Assembly: GCF_001314325.1 (NCBI RefSeq)
Contig: NZ_CP009429.1
Span: forward strand, 2,046,501-2,110,500
Length of the DNA: 64,000 nucleotides
Direction: 5' to 3'
Source of the DNA: Sphingopyxis macrogoltabida
GTDB taxonomy: Bacteria > Pseudomonadota > Alphaproteobacteria > Sphingomonadales > Sphingomonadaceae
In this document: one piece after another, positions 19,764 to 28,245 of the stretch
Layout: each line of letters starts with the position of its first letter
Numbering within the stretch: position 1 is the stretch's first letter
Position numbers and translations under genes: made by a program
The notes under the pieces: generated by a model
Told to the model about the DNA's origin: nothing
The model's database searches: none
The model's input: only the letters and a program-made list of their open reading frames with translations

Positions 19764-20099
19764 TCAGAAGGGCAGCTTGAACCCCGGCGGCAACGGCAGG
19801 CCGCTGGTCATCTTGCCCATTTCCTCGTTGCTGACCTGATCGGCCTTTTCGCGCGCGTCGTTGAACGCGGCGGCGAGCAGATCCTCGAGCATCTGCTTGT
19901 CGGCAGGGACGATCAGGCTGTCGTCGATGGCAATCGCCTTGATCCGCCCCTTGGCGCTCGCCCGGATGCGCACCAGCCCGCCGCCCGACACGCCCTCGAC
20001 CTCAAGGGCGTCGAGCTTCGCCTGCGCCTCCTGCATCTGGGCCTGCACGGTCGCGGCGGCTTCCTGCGCCGCCTTCATCATCTCTTCGATCGATTTCAT
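19764..20099 (-). CDS. YbaB/EbfC family nucleoid-associated protein
   Basis: A 111-residue YbaB/EbfC protein, a small dimeric DNA-binding protein with a tweezer-like shape. Visible features are the helical N-terminus (MKSIEEMMKAAQEAAATVQAQMQEAQAKL), the family strand motif VEGVSGGGLVRIRASAKGRIKAIAID, and LEDLLAAAFNDAREKA. The C-terminal tail is rich in Met/Gly/Pro/Leu. Its start overlaps the dnaX stop (ATGA), the widely conserved dnaX-ybaB arrangement. Confidence 0.94.
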   Translation of the reverse strand: MKSIEEMMKAAQEAAATVQAQMQEAQAKLDALEVEGVSGGGLVRIRASAKGRIKAIAIDDSLIVPADKQMLEDLLAAAFNDAREKADQVSNEEMGKMTSGLPLPPGFKLPF

Positions 20100-21823
20100 G
20101 ATTGGGACTTATGGCGATTGTCGTCGTCTTCGACAAGCTTCGCATCGGGAAAAGCGGCCAGGGCGGCCTTGACGACCGGTAGTTCGCGAATGCGTTCGCC
20201 ATTGTCGGCAACGCGCGCCGCGCGGATTTCGCCGAGGCTCGGCCGCGCCTCGCCCTCGCCGGGGCGGACGTGCCAGCGGCTTCCGGTCTGGGTCAGCAGC
20301 GTGTCGCCGAGGTCGCGGGCGAACGAGCCGCCGAGCGCGGGGACGGCGGCAAAAACGATATTGCCGGGGTCGAGCTCGATAATTCGCAAATGATCATAAA
20401 CTTGCACTGCAAGCCTGTGATTTCCTGTCGTTTCGAGAAGTTGATGGATTTGCGCCACGGTCAGCGCCGTTGCCGGCGGCTCGGTACCTGCCTCCGCATC
20501 GATAGGGACCGCGGCGCTATCGGACGGCCCGTCCTGCACCGATGCCGGGGCCCGCGGCGCCCGCGGCATCGTCGGCAGGCTCCCCGATTCGAGCAACTTC
20601 GCAAGCTCGCCCGGATCGGGCAGCGACGCCGCATAGATCACGCGGAGCAGCAGCATTTCGAGATGTTCGAGCGGGTTGTTCGCGCGGAGCACCTCGTCAT
20701 GCCCCTTGAGGAGGAGCTGCCAGAGGCGATTGAGCGGCGCGAACCCGAGCTTTTGCGCCCAGTCGCCGATGCGCTCGCGATCACCGGCGGCGAGCGCGGG
20801 ATCGTCGTGGCGCGACACTTTGGCAAGCGTGACCGCATGCGTCAGGTCCATCAGCCCGCGCACCATCGCGACGGGTTCGATCCCCAGCGCATATTGCGCC
20901 CGGACAAGGTCGATCGCGCCGCCGCTATCGCCGCCGAGGACCGTCGCCATCAACTGCGTGATCGCGGTCCGGTCCGACAGGCCGAGCATCGCGCGCACCT
21001 GATCGGCGCCGATCTTGCCGCCGCCCCCTTCCCCCGATTCCAGGTCGGCATGCGCGATCGCCTGATCGAGGATCGACAGCCCGTCGCGCACCGAGCCTTC
21101 GGCGGCGTTGGCGATCAGCCAGATCGCCGGTGCCTCGGCCTCGACGCCTTCCTTCTGCAAAATCGCGCTGAAATGCGCGAACAGCATGTCGGGGGTGATG
21201 CGGCGCAGGTCGAAGCGCTGGCAGCGCGACAGCACCGTCACCGGCACCTTGTTCACCTCGGTGGTCGCGAACAGGAATTTGACGTGCGGCGGCGGCTCTT
21301 CGAGCGTTTTCAGAAGCGCGTTGAAGGCGTTACGCGACAACATGTGCACTTCGTCGATGATGTAGATCTTGTAGCGCGCCGACACCGCGGCATAGCGCAC
21401 CGCCTCGATAATCTCGCGCACATCGTCGACGCCGGTGTTCGACGCGGCGTCCATCTCGATCACGTCGATATGACGGCCCTCGGTGATCGCGCGGCACGGT
21501 TCGCAGACCCCGCACGGGTCGATCGTCGGCCCGCCCTGCCCGTCGGGTCCGATGCAGTTGAGCGCCTTGGCGATCAGGCGCGCGGTCGACGTCTTGCCGA
21601 CCCCGCGTACCCCGGTCATCAGGAATGCATGCGCCAGCCGGTCGCGCGCGATCGCATTGCCCAGCGTCTTCACCATCGCATCCTGCCCGATCAGTTCGGC
21701 AAAGGTTTGCGGGCGATATTTGCGGGCGAGAACGCGGTAAGGACCCGATGAAGCCGCCGGAGCAGGCGCCTCGGGCAAATCCATTCCCAGCATCGGGGTA
21801 TCGTCGTCGGCGGAATCATCCAT
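20096..21823 (-). CDS. dnaX: DNA polymerase III subunits tau/gamma
   Basis: A 575-residue clamp-loader ATPase subunit. The AAA+ domain follows an Ala/Pro-rich N-terminus and starts YRVLARKYRPQTFAELIGQDAMV. Walker A is GVRGVGKT (71-78), then come the zinc-binding cysteines (CIGPDGQGG...CGVCEPC), Walker B IYIIDEVHML and the SRC arginine-finger motif (TVLSRCQRFDLR). The C-terminal part is the variable tau region. It is translationally coupled to the ybaB gene, and the SRP RNA gene lies just upstream on the same strand. Confidence 0.96.
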   Translation of the reverse strand: MDDSADDDTPMLGMDLPEAPAPAASSGPYRVLARKYRPQTFAELIGQDAMVKTLGNAIARDRLAHAFLMTGVRGVGKTSTARLIAKALNCIGPDGQGGPTIDPCGVCEPCRAITEGRHIDVIEMDAASNTGVDDVREIIEAVRYAAVSARYKIYIIDEVHMLSRNAFNALLKTLEEPPPHVKFLFATTEVNKVPVTVLSRCQRFDLRRITPDMLFAHFSAILQKEGVEAEAPAIWLIANAAEGSVRDGLSILDQAIAHADLESGEGGGGKIGADQVRAMLGLSDRTAITQLMATVLGGDSGGAIDLVRAQYALGIEPVAMVRGLMDLTHAVTLAKVSRHDDPALAAGDRERIGDWAQKLGFAPLNRLWQLLLKGHDEVLRANNPLEHLEMLLLRVIYAASLPDPGELAKLLESGSLPTMPRAPRAPASVQDGPSDSAAVPIDAEAGTEPPATALTVAQIHQLLETTGNHRLAVQVYDHLRIIELDPGNIVFAAVPALGGSFARDLGDTLLTQTGSRWHVRPGEGEARPSLGEIRAARVADNGERIRELPVVKAALAAFPDAKLVEDDDNRHKSQS

Positions 21824-21872
21824 GGCCCCGTCTTAGGGGCGCGCCGCGGTCTTGTCGAAGGGGGAAATGGGT

Positions 21873-21961
21873 GGAAGCCGGAACGACCCGCGGCGAATTC
21901 GTTGCGGCTGCTTCCTTCCGGACCTGACCGGGTTGGCGAAGACCACGTCCGCCCGACTTCC
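21873..21961 (-). ncRNA. ffs: Small bacterial signal recognition particle RNA (4.5S-type)
   Basis: The minus strand carries the near-invariant domain IV of SRP RNA, with GGTCAGGTCCGGAAGGAAGC and the symmetric loop sequences around the GGAA tetraloop. Flanking arms pair to form one long hairpin; the ends GGAAGTCGG and CCGGCTTCC are complementary. It binds the M domain of Ffh for co-translational membrane targeting. The ends are set by the closing helix and could extend several bases. A location just upstream of dnaX is common in alphaproteobacteria. Confidence 0.93.
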
Positions 21962-22037
21962 GCGGCGCATATGGCGGGGAATACGGCGAATTGCAAGCTA
22001 TGCCTGCCAAAGGCCCGTTCAGGTCCGCGGATGGCGG

Positions 22038-22919
22038 TCAGCCGGTGATGTCGATCGTCTCCACCGTCAGGCGCGTCGCCTCGGCAATCACCGCGCTGGC
22101 GTCGTCCCCCGTCACCGCCGGCCGGTCGAGGTAGATCGCGATGACATATTTGCGCCCGTCCGGCGCCTCGACAAAGGCGACGTCGTTATAGGCGGTGCCG
22201 CAGGTTCCCGTCTTGTCGCCCGCCGTCCAGCCTTGCGGCAAGCCGGCACGGATACGCTTGAGGCCGGTTTCGCTTTCGATCATCCAGCCGCGGAGCTGCT
22301 TGCGATGCCCGGCGCCCAGCCGGTTGCCGAAAACATAGCCGGCAGCGCTGGTCGCCATCGCGATCGGGGTCGTCGTATCGCGTTCGTCGCCCGGTGCATT
22401 TTCATTGAGCTCAGGCTCGATCCGGTCGAGCCGCGTGACGCTGTCGCCCGCCCGGCGCAGCGCGGCGGTAAAAACATCGGGCCCGCCCATCTGCTTCAGG
22501 ATCAGGTTCGCAGCGCTGTTGTCGCTGAGCACCACGGCGTCGCGCACCGCCATGCCGAGCTGCTGCTCGCCGCGCCCGTCGGGGCCGACGAGTTTCTCGG
22601 TTCCCGGCGACCAGGACACCAGATCGGCGCGGGTAAAGGCGAGCGGCGTCCGCAACGAAACGCCTTTTGCCGCGCGTTCGAGCACCTGTCCGGCAAGCAG
22701 CAGCTTGAAGGTCGAGCACATCGCGAAGCGTTCGTGGCCGCGGTCGGCGGAAACCAGCTTGCCGCGCGCATCGACGACCGCGATGCCGAGCCTGCCGCCG
22801 CTGCGCGCTTCGAGGTCGCGGATCGCCTTGGCCTGGATCACCGAATCGCCGGTCGGCTCGCCGGACACGGCGGCGCAGGCCGAGGTCGCGAGCAGAACGG
22901 CAGCGAGCAGCATCCGCAT
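22038..22919 (-). CDS. Class A beta-lactamase with a carbapenemase-type cysteine pair
   Basis: A 293-residue exported serine beta-lactamase. After a signal sequence (about 1-18, with a possible weak lipobox at TSAC) all class A motifs are present: STFK (nucleophile Ser69, Lys72), SDN (132-134), EPELN with general base Glu168, and KTGT (236-239). The only two cysteines of the mature part are Cys68, just before the nucleophile, and Cys240, just after KTGT. They correspond to Ambler 69 and 238, the disulfide typical of KPC, NMC-A, SME and GES enzymes. A Trp sits at the Ambler 105 region (VSWSP). It overlaps the ferredoxin stop by four bases. Activity on carbapenems is untested. Confidence 0.93.
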   Translation of the reverse strand: MRMLLAAVLLATSACAAVSGEPTGDSVIQAKAIRDLEARSGGRLGIAVVDARGKLVSADRGHERFAMCSTFKLLLAGQVLERAAKGVSLRTPLAFTRADLVSWSPGTEKLVGPDGRGEQQLGMAVRDAVVLSDNSAANLILKQMGGPDVFTAALRRAGDSVTRLDRIEPELNENAPGDERDTTTPIAMATSAAGYVFGNRLGAGHRKQLRGWMIESETGLKRIRAGLPQGWTAGDKTGTCGTAYNDVAFVEAPDGRKYVIAIYLDRPAVTGDDASAVIAEATRLTVETIDITG

Positions 22920-23254
22920 CAGCGGGGCCCCTGCATATTGCGGCTTTCGGCCGGGATATGGACCGTCAGCCCGTCGAGCGCATCGGTCAGCACGATCTGG
23001 CAGGCCAGCCGGCTGGTGCGCCGCACCCCGGCGGCGAGGTCGAGCATATCCTCTTCCATCTCGCTCGCTTCGGGCAGGCGGTCGAAATCCTCTTTGGCGA
23101 CGATGACATGGCAGGTCGAACAGGCCATCTGCCCTTCGCAGGTGCCTTCGAGCGGCATCATGTGCGCCTGCGCGACGTCGAGCAGGATCGAGCCGGGCTC
23201 GGCTTCGGCCTCGGTGCGCTGCTTGCCGTCGGCATGGATGAAAGTGACGCGCAT
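22919..23254 (-). CDS. [2Fe-2S] ferredoxin, adrenodoxin/Isc type
   Basis: A 111-residue vertebrate-type [2Fe-2S] ferredoxin. Cluster ligands are Cys39, Cys45, Cys48 (CEGQMACSTC) and Cys85 (RLACQI), the adrenodoxin/Fdx spacing. The C-terminal DGLTVHIPAESRNMQ is a family hallmark. The ATG at 23254 overlaps the stop of the upstream cysteine desulfurase, and its own stop overlaps the beta-lactamase start. Pairing with a cysteine desulfurase suggests electron supply for Fe-S cluster assembly; this is an inference from context. Confidence 0.94.
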   Translation of the reverse strand: MRVTFIHADGKQRTEAEAEPGSILLDVAQAHMMPLEGTCEGQMACSTCHVIVAKEDFDRLPEASEMEEDMLDLAAGVRRTSRLACQIVLTDALDGLTVHIPAESRNMQGPR

Positions 23255-24345
23255 CAGTTCACCCCCTGAAGACGCGCGGCTTCCCTGATCGCGGTCAGGC
23301 CGTCGCGCAGGTCCTGCTCCGACGTATAGCGTCCCCAGCCGAGGCGGATCGACGCGCGCGCGTCGGTTTCGCTGATGCCCATCGCGCGCAGCACATGGCT
23401 GACCTTGCCCGACCCGCTGCCGCACGCGCTGCCGAGCGAAAAGGCGACATTACGCGCGTCGGACATCAGCCGCAGGCCGTTCACGCCCTCGCGCCGGACA
23501 TTGAGGTTGCCGCGATAGCGGCGCTGCGCATCGCCGTTGATCGTCCATTCGGGGAGCATGTCGAGCGCGAGCGACCAGAGGCGCTCGACATGGCCGGCAT
23601 CCTTGTCGAAGCGTTCGGCCGCCAGCGCTGCGGCGGCCCCGAAGCCGGCACATAGCGCGGGCGAGACGGTGCCCGAACGCATCCCCTGCTCCTGCGCGCC
23701 GCCGAACATCAGCGGTTCGAGATCGATCCCGTCGCGCACCCACAGCGCGCCGATGCCCTTGGGGCCGTGAATCTTGTGCGCCGAGAGCGCGACCAGATCG
23801 GCTTCCGCGGGAATCGCGACGCGGCCGTAGCCCTGCACCGCGTCGCAAAGGAGAAGGCTGTTTTTCGCATGCGCCGCCGCGGCGAAATCGGCGATCGGCT
23901 GGATCGTCCCGACCTCGTTGTTGACCAGCATCGTCGCGACGATGCCGTTTTCGGGGATCAGCGCATCATCGACCGGCAATGCCAGCCCCGCTCCGTCGAC
24001 GGGAAGGATGTGGGCGTGCAGCCGTTCAAGACATTGCAGCGACGCCGCATGTTCGATGCTGAGCCCCGCGACCCCTCCGGGTTTCGCCTTGGCGCCGCTG
24101 AACAGCGCCCAGTTGAGCGCTTCGGTCGCGCCCGACGTGAAAAAGACGCGCCCGCCCTGCGGCAGTAGCGCCGCGACCTGATCGCGCGCGACCTCGACGG
24201 CGGCGGCGGCGGCGCGGCCAGCCTTATGCGTGCTCGACGGATTGGCGAAGCCGTCTCCGTCCCTTGGCCCTTCAAGCCAGCGCAGCATCGCCTCGCGCGC
24301 CTCGGGAGCGAGCGGCGTCGTGGCTTGATAGTCGAGGTAAATCAT
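23254..24345 (-). CDS. Cysteine desulfurase (class V aminotransferase family)
   Basis: A 363-residue PLP enzyme that mobilises sulfur from cysteine as a persulfide, probably for Fe-S cluster or thio-modification pathways. The N-terminus MIYLDYQATTPLAPEAREAM is typical. PLP is bound by Lys191 (SAHKIHGPKG), with TSGATEALNWAL and the Asp of LLLCDAVQ in the cofactor site. The catalytic cysteine is Cys308 in GSACGSGSGKVSHVL. No iscU or suf genes are near; the partners are the overlapping ferredoxin and beta-lactamase genes. It is more NifS/IscS-like than SufS-like by length and cysteine loop. Confidence 0.93.
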   Translation of the reverse strand: MIYLDYQATTPLAPEAREAMLRWLEGPRDGDGFANPSSTHKAGRAAAAAVEVARDQVAALLPQGGRVFFTSGATEALNWALFSGAKAKPGGVAGLSIEHAASLQCLERLHAHILPVDGAGLALPVDDALIPENGIVATMLVNNEVGTIQPIADFAAAAHAKNSLLLCDAVQGYGRVAIPAEADLVALSAHKIHGPKGIGALWVRDGIDLEPLMFGGAQEQGMRSGTVSPALCAGFGAAAALAAERFDKDAGHVERLWSLALDMLPEWTINGDAQRRYRGNLNVRREGVNGLRLMSDARNVAFSLGSACGSGSGKVSHVLRAMGISETDARASIRLGWGRYTSEQDLRDGLTAIREAARLQGVN

Positions 24346-24370
24346 GGCGGATTTCGAATGTCCTCAATTT

Positions 24371-24455
24371 CCGCTCATGTCGAGCGAAGTCGAGACACCC
24401 CTCGGTCAGGCGCCACACCGATGGGCATCTCGACTTCGCTCGATGCGAACGGAAA
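24371..24455. repeat. Inverted repeat with GTCGAGCGAAGTCGAGA core
   Basis: The left arm (about 24371-24406) and right arm (about 24418-24455) are imperfect reverse complements sharing CTCGACTTCGCTCGA. The element sits between the divergent cysteine desulfurase and alpha/beta hydrolase genes. It looks like another dispersed intergenic repeat common in sphingomonads. No gene is supported here, although short frames run through it. Confidence 0.8.
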
Positions 24456-24495
24456 ACAGGGCAAATCACCCCTTATTGCGAAAGATTCGCAAAAG

Positions 24496-24523
24496 TTGCA
24501 TGTTGAGACCTATTTTCTATATA
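24496..24523 (+). promoter_or_regulatory. Candidate promoter of the alpha/beta hydrolase gene
   Basis: TTGCAT (24496-24501) and TATATA (24518-24523) are spaced by 16 bases and lie in an AT-richer island 75 bases before the start codon at 24598. The spacing and composition fit a sigma-70-type promoter. Confidence 0.5.
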
Positions 24524-24597
24524 GGCGCCATCCTCGCTCCGCCACCCCGCCGCTCCGGCGAATCGGTGGCAAGCCTCAGAAACATAAAGGTGCGCCC

Positions 24598-25254
24598 ATG
24601 CCCGACGTCATTTTCCCCGGCCCCGAAGGCCGCATCGAAGGCCGTTTCTCGCCCCCGCCGCGCCCGCGGGCGCCGGTTGCGCTGATCCTCCACCCGCATC
24701 CGCAGGGCGGCGGCACGATGAACGACCGCATCACGCAGGCGATGTACAAGAGCTTCGTCGCGCGCGGTTTCGCAGTGCTGCGCTTCAACTTCCGCGGCGT
24801 CGGCCGCAGCCAGGGCACCTTCGACAACGGCATCGGCGAGCTCTCCGACGCCGCGTCGGCGCTCGACTGGGTCCAGTCGATCCACCCCGAAGCGCAGACG
24901 ACATGGATCGCGGGCTTCAGCTTCGGCGCGTGGATCGGCATGCAGCTTCTGATGCGGCGCCCCGAAATCCGCGGCTTCCTGTCGGTCGCGCCGCCGGCGA
25001 ACATGTACGACTTCAGCTTCCTCGCCCCCTGCCCATCGTCGGGTATCATCGTCGCAGGCGGGCAGGACGAGATCGTGCCCCCGGGCGCGGTGCAGAAGCT
25101 GGTCGACAAGCTGCGCACGCAAAAGGGCATCACGATCCATCACGACGAGATCCCGCGCGCGAACCACTTCTTCGAGCATGAGCTCGACCAGTTGATGAAG
25201 TCGCTCGATAACTATCTGGATATGCGGCTCGCACCCGATTCGCCGATCCGCTGA
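24598..25254 (+). CDS. Alpha/beta hydrolase of the YpfH/DUF-type small serine hydrolases
   Basis: A 218-residue soluble alpha/beta hydrolase. The nucleophile elbow is GFSFGA with Ser108, and the oxyanion region follows LILHPHPQGGGTMNDRI. A late acid lies in GGQDEIVPP and the likely catalytic His in RANHFFEHELDQL. The pattern LHPHPxxGGTMxxxxV, together with FNFRGVGRSxGxFDxGxGE, marks a conserved alphaproteobacterial hydrolase family with no fixed substrate. It is transcribed alone from a likely promoter just upstream. Confidence 0.87.
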   Translation: MPDVIFPGPEGRIEGRFSPPPRPRAPVALILHPHPQGGGTMNDRITQAMYKSFVARGFAVLRFNFRGVGRSQGTFDNGIGELSDAASALDWVQSIHPEAQTTWIAGFSFGAWIGMQLLMRRPEIRGFLSVAPPANMYDFSFLAPCPSSGIIVAGGQDEIVPPGAVQKLVDKLRTQKGITIHHDEIPRANHFFEHELDQLMKSLDNYLDMRLAPDSPIR

Positions 25255-25260
25255 CCGACG

Positions 25261-25962
25261 CTAATCGAGCAGGCCCGCCTGCTCGATCATCGCGGCAGGC
25301 ATATAGACGAACAAGATCAGCGCGAGTTCGCCGCACAGGATCGCGGCGATCGCGCGGATCCACCCGCCGCGTCCTTCGCCGGTATAATATTGGCGCACGG
25401 CGAAGATGGTGAAGCCAAGCCCGAAGGCAAGCCGCGTCAGGTTGCGCCCGATGCTGCGGTCGGTCAGGAACAATTGCATCGCCAGATCGACCACGACGAC
25501 GAGCAGGGTCGCCTGCGCGAGGATGTAAAGCCGCATCACCATCGTGCCGAACAGGCCGGCGGATGCGTCGCGATAGAAGATGAAGTGCAGCACCAGCGCC
25601 GAAATCAGCGCCGAGAGCAGCGGGATGACCAGCGGCTCCTGCTGCAGCGTCTCGATGATCGACAGCTCGGTCGTCGTGCTGCCCGGCAGAAAGCGCGCGC
25701 GCAATCCGTAATTCAGGGCGAGCGCAACCGCGATATAGGGCACCGCCTTGACCAATATGTCGCGGTCGCTTTCGATATAGCGGCGGATCAGCACGCCGGG
25801 CTGGCGGAACAGCCCGATCAGCGTGTGGAGGACGCCCCTTTCCCACCAGTTTTCGACGAGTTCGCTCATCACCGTGCGGCGGTCGATGGGCTGCGGCTGC
25901 AGATCCTTGCCGCAATCGGGGCAATAACGCCCGACCTTCCGGTGCGCGCAATCGTCGCTCAT
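25261..25962 (-). CDS. DUF3667-like membrane protein with N-terminal zinc-ribbon-like cysteines
   Basis: A 233-residue protein. The first 30 residues carry Cys5, Cys14 and Cys17 (CAHRKVGRYCPDCGK), a zinc-ribbon-like start, followed by about five hydrophobic segments (for example PLLSALISALVLHFIFY, ILAQATLLVVVVDLAM, RAIAAILCGELALILFVYM). This layout fits DUF3667 membrane proteins, whose function is unknown. The ATG at 25962 starts the cysteine-containing segment and overlaps the stop of the tiny upstream gene (ATGA). The gene ends six bases from the convergent hydrolase gene. Confidence 0.72.
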   Translation of the reverse strand: MSDDCAHRKVGRYCPDCGKDLQPQPIDRRTVMSELVENWWERGVLHTLIGLFRQPGVLIRRYIESDRDILVKAVPYIAVALALNYGLRARFLPGSTTTELSIIETLQQEPLVIPLLSALISALVLHFIFYRDASAGLFGTMVMRLYILAQATLLVVVVDLAMQLFLTDRSIGRNLTRLAFGLGFTIFAVRQYYTGEGRGGWIRAIAAILCGELALILFVYMPAAMIEQAGLLD

Positions 25963-26150
25963 TCGGCGGCGTTGCTCGCCGGCGCGCCCTTCACCGGCAC
26001 CAGCCAGATCGCGACATTGGCGAACATCACCAGCGCGGCGACGAGCATCAGCAGCGCGCGGCGGCGGTCGCCCCCTCGAAAGACAAAGACAGCACCCCCG
26101 GTCAGAATGACCCCGGTGAGCATCAGCACGGACATGATGGTGTCGGACAT
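25959..26150 (-). CDS. 63-residue membrane protein
   Basis: A very small protein with two membrane helices (MSVLMLTGVILTGGAVFVFRGGD and RALLMLVAALVMFANVAIWLV) separated by a short basic loop. I do not recognise a family. It overlaps the downstream DUF3667-like gene by four bases, so the two are probably made together and may interact in the membrane. Both length and coupling support it as real. Confidence 0.62.
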   Translation of the reverse strand: MSDTIMSVLMLTGVILTGGAVFVFRGGDRRRALLMLVAALVMFANVAIWLVPVKGAPASNAAE

Positions 26151-26262
26151 AGGGCGGCTTTATCGACGGCGTCACAAATTTGCCACCTCGCTTATGGCCA
26201 ATGCACGCGGCTTCGCCTAAAGGGCGCTCATCGATTCCCTTCCTCCAGCGGGAGCCGCGCCG

Positions 26263-26715
26263 ATGCGCCTTGCCATAGCCTCTGACCATGCCGCCTGGGA
26301 GCTGAAAGCCCTGCTCTCCGACTGGCTTCGCGAACAGGGGCACGAGGTCGAGGATCTCGGGACGAACGGTCCCGACAGCGTCGACTATCCCGATTATGGC
26401 TACCGCCTCGCCGAAGCGATCGCCGACGGCCGCGCCGAACGCGGCGTCGCGCTCTGCGGGTCGGGCATCGGCATCTCTATCTCGGTCAACCGCAACCCCG
26501 CTGCGCGCTGCGCGCTCGTTTCCGAACCGCTGTCGGCGAAGCTGTCGCGCGAGCATAATGACGCGAATGTCATCGCAATGGGCGCGCGCCTGACCGGTAT
26601 CGACATGGCGAAGGCCTGCCTCGACGCCTTCCTGACCACCGAATTCGCCGGCGACCGCCACGCGCGCCGCGTCGACAAGCTTTCCAATCCGCCCCTACTG
26701 GAGACCAGCCGATGA
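26263..26715 (+). CDS. rpiB: Ribose-5-phosphate isomerase B
   Basis: A 150-residue RpiB/LacAB family sugar-phosphate isomerase that interconverts ribose-5-phosphate and ribulose-5-phosphate in the pentose phosphate pathway. The N-terminus ([13 protein letters not shown]) carries the DHA motif. The catalytic cysteine is Cys65 in [13 protein letters not shown], and [13 protein letters not shown] is a further family signature. It overlaps the glyA start (ATGA), giving a coupled rpiB-glyA-nrdR order typical of alphaproteobacteria. Confidence 0.95.
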   Translation: MRLAIASDHAAWELKALLSDWLREQGHEVEDLGTNGPDSVDYPDYGYRLAEAIADGRAERGVALCGSGIGISISVNRNPAARCALVSEPLSAKLSREHNDANVIAMGARLTGIDMAKACLDAFLTTEFAGDRHARRVDKLSNPPLLETSR

Positions 26716-28019
26716 CCACAGACACGCTCGACAAGCCCATTCGCTCGGCCGGTTTCTTCTCGGACGGCGTCGGCGCGACCGATCCCGCGGTTGCGGCAGC
26801 GATGAAGCATGAACTCGAACGCGAACAGCATCAGATCGAACTGATCGCGTCGGAGAACATCGTTTCGAAGGCGGTGCTCGAGGCGCAGGGCAGCGTCTTC
26901 ACCAACAAATATGCCGAGGGTTATCCCGGCCGCCGCTATTACCAGGGCTGCGCGCCGTCGGACGAGGTCGAACAGCTCGCGATCGACCGCGCCAAGCAGC
27001 TTTTCGACTGCGGCTATGTCAACGTCCAGCCGCATTCGGGTGCGCAAGCCAACGGCGCGGTGATGCTGGCGCTGACCAAACCCGGCGCGACGATCCTCGG
27101 CATGAGCCTCGACGCCGGCGGTCACCTGACCCACGGCGCCCCGCCCGCCATGTCGGGCAAATGGTTCAACGCGGTCCAGTACGGCGTCCGCCCCGACGAC
27201 CATCTGGTCGATTTCGACCAGGTCGAGGCGCTGGCGAAGGAGCATCGACCCTCGCTGATCATCGCGGGCGGCTCGGCCTATCCGCGCACGCTCGACTTCG
27301 CGCGCTTCCGCCAGATCGCCGACGATGTCGGCGCGCTGCTGATGGTCGACATGGCGCATTTCGCCGGCCTCGTCGCGGGCGGCGCCCATCCCTCGCCGCT
27401 CCCGCACGCGCATGTCGTCACCACGACGACGCACAAGACGCTGCGTGGCCCGCGCGGCGGCATGATCCTGACCAATGACGAAGCGATCGCCAAGCGCATC
27501 AATTCGGCGGTCTTCCCCGGCCTTCAGGGCGGCCCGCTGATGCACGTCATCGCGGCGAAAGCCGTGGCATTCGGCGAAGCGCTGCGCCCCGAATTCAAGG
27601 ATTATGCCAAGGCGACCGTCGCCAACGCACAGGCCCTCGCCGGCCGGCTGAAAGCACGCGGCGCCGACGTCGTCGCGGGCGGCACCGATACGCACCTCGC
27701 GCTGATCGACCTTCGCCCGCTCGGCGTCACCGGCCGCGATGCCGACGAGGCGCTCGAACGCAGCGCGATCACCTGCAACAAGAACGGCATCCCCTTCGAC
27801 CCGCTGCCGCCGGTCAAGACGAGCGGCATCCGCGTCGGCTCGCCCGCCGGCACGACGCGCGGCTTCGGGGTCGCCGAGTTCGAGGAAATCGGCGACATGG
27901 TTGCCGATGTGCTCGAAGCGTTGCGCGACAAGGGCGAGCATGGCGACGCCGATGTCGAGGCGGATGTCCGCAAGCGCGTCCGCGCGCTGTGCGAGCGTTT
28001 CCCCATCTATCAGGGATAA
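26712..28019 (+). CDS. glyA: Serine hydroxymethyltransferase
   Basis: A 435-residue PLP enzyme transferring the serine hydroxymethyl group to tetrahydrofolate, giving glycine and 5,10-methylene-THF. The PLP lysine is Lys242 in the signature [36 protein letters not shown] and [10 protein letters not shown] near the N-terminus are standard. The length is normal. It overlaps rpiB, and the small membrane gene at 28024 and nrdR follow closely in the same direction. Confidence 0.97.
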   Translation: MTTDTLDKPIRSAGFFSDGVGATDPAVAAAMKHELEREQHQIELIASENIVSKAVLEAQGSVFTNKYAEGYPGRRYYQGCAPSDEVEQLAIDRAKQLFDCGYVNVQPHSGAQANGAVMLALTKPGATILGMSLDAGGHLTHGAPPAMSGKWFNAVQYGVRPDDHLVDFDQVEALAKEHRPSLIIAGGSAYPRTLDFARFRQIADDVGALLMVDMAHFAGLVAGGAHPSPLPHAHVVTTTTHKTLRGPRGGMILTNDEAIAKRINSAVFPGLQGGPLMHVIAAKAVAFGEALRPEFKDYAKATVANAQALAGRLKARGADVVAGGTDTHLALIDLRPLGVTGRDADEALERSAITCNKNGIPFDPLPPVKTSGIRVGSPAGTTRGFGVAEFEEIGDMVADVLEALRDKGEHGDADVEADVRKRVRALCERFPIYQG

Positions 28020-28023
28020 GGCA

Positions 28024-28242
28024 ATGGCGCGGCAGCATCCCGAGGAACCGACGCTGGTCGAGCTGACGATCGAAGAGGTCAAGGCGATGGGCAAGGAGGG
28101 GATCAAGCATCCCTCGACGCGCCCGGTGCTGACCGGCGGTGCGATCGGTGCGGTCGCGGGCGCTCTGCTGCCGGTCGTTTCGTGGCCGGTCGGGCTGTTC
28201 GCGGGCGCTGCGATCGCGCTCTATTCGCGGGTGAAACGCTGA
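28024..28242 (+). CDS. Small membrane-associated protein of unknown function
   Basis: A 72-residue protein starting four bases after glyA. It has a charged N-terminal half (PTLVELTIEEVKAMGKEGIKHP) and a glycine/alanine-rich hydrophobic C-terminus (GGAIGAVAGALLPVVSWPVGLFAGAAIALYSRVKR) that could form a helical hairpin in the membrane. I do not recognise a family. nrdR follows three bases downstream, so it is a bona fide member of the operon by spacing. Confidence 0.65.
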   Translation: MARQHPEEPTLVELTIEEVKAMGKEGIKHPSTRPVLTGGAIGAVAGALLPVVSWPVGLFAGAAIALYSRVKR

Positions 28243-28245
28243 CCG

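Noticed and set aside
24346..24597. Short frames on both strands between the cysteine desulfurase and the hydrolase genes
   Set aside because: They run through an inverted repeat and lack ribosome sites or family similarity; treated as intergenic.
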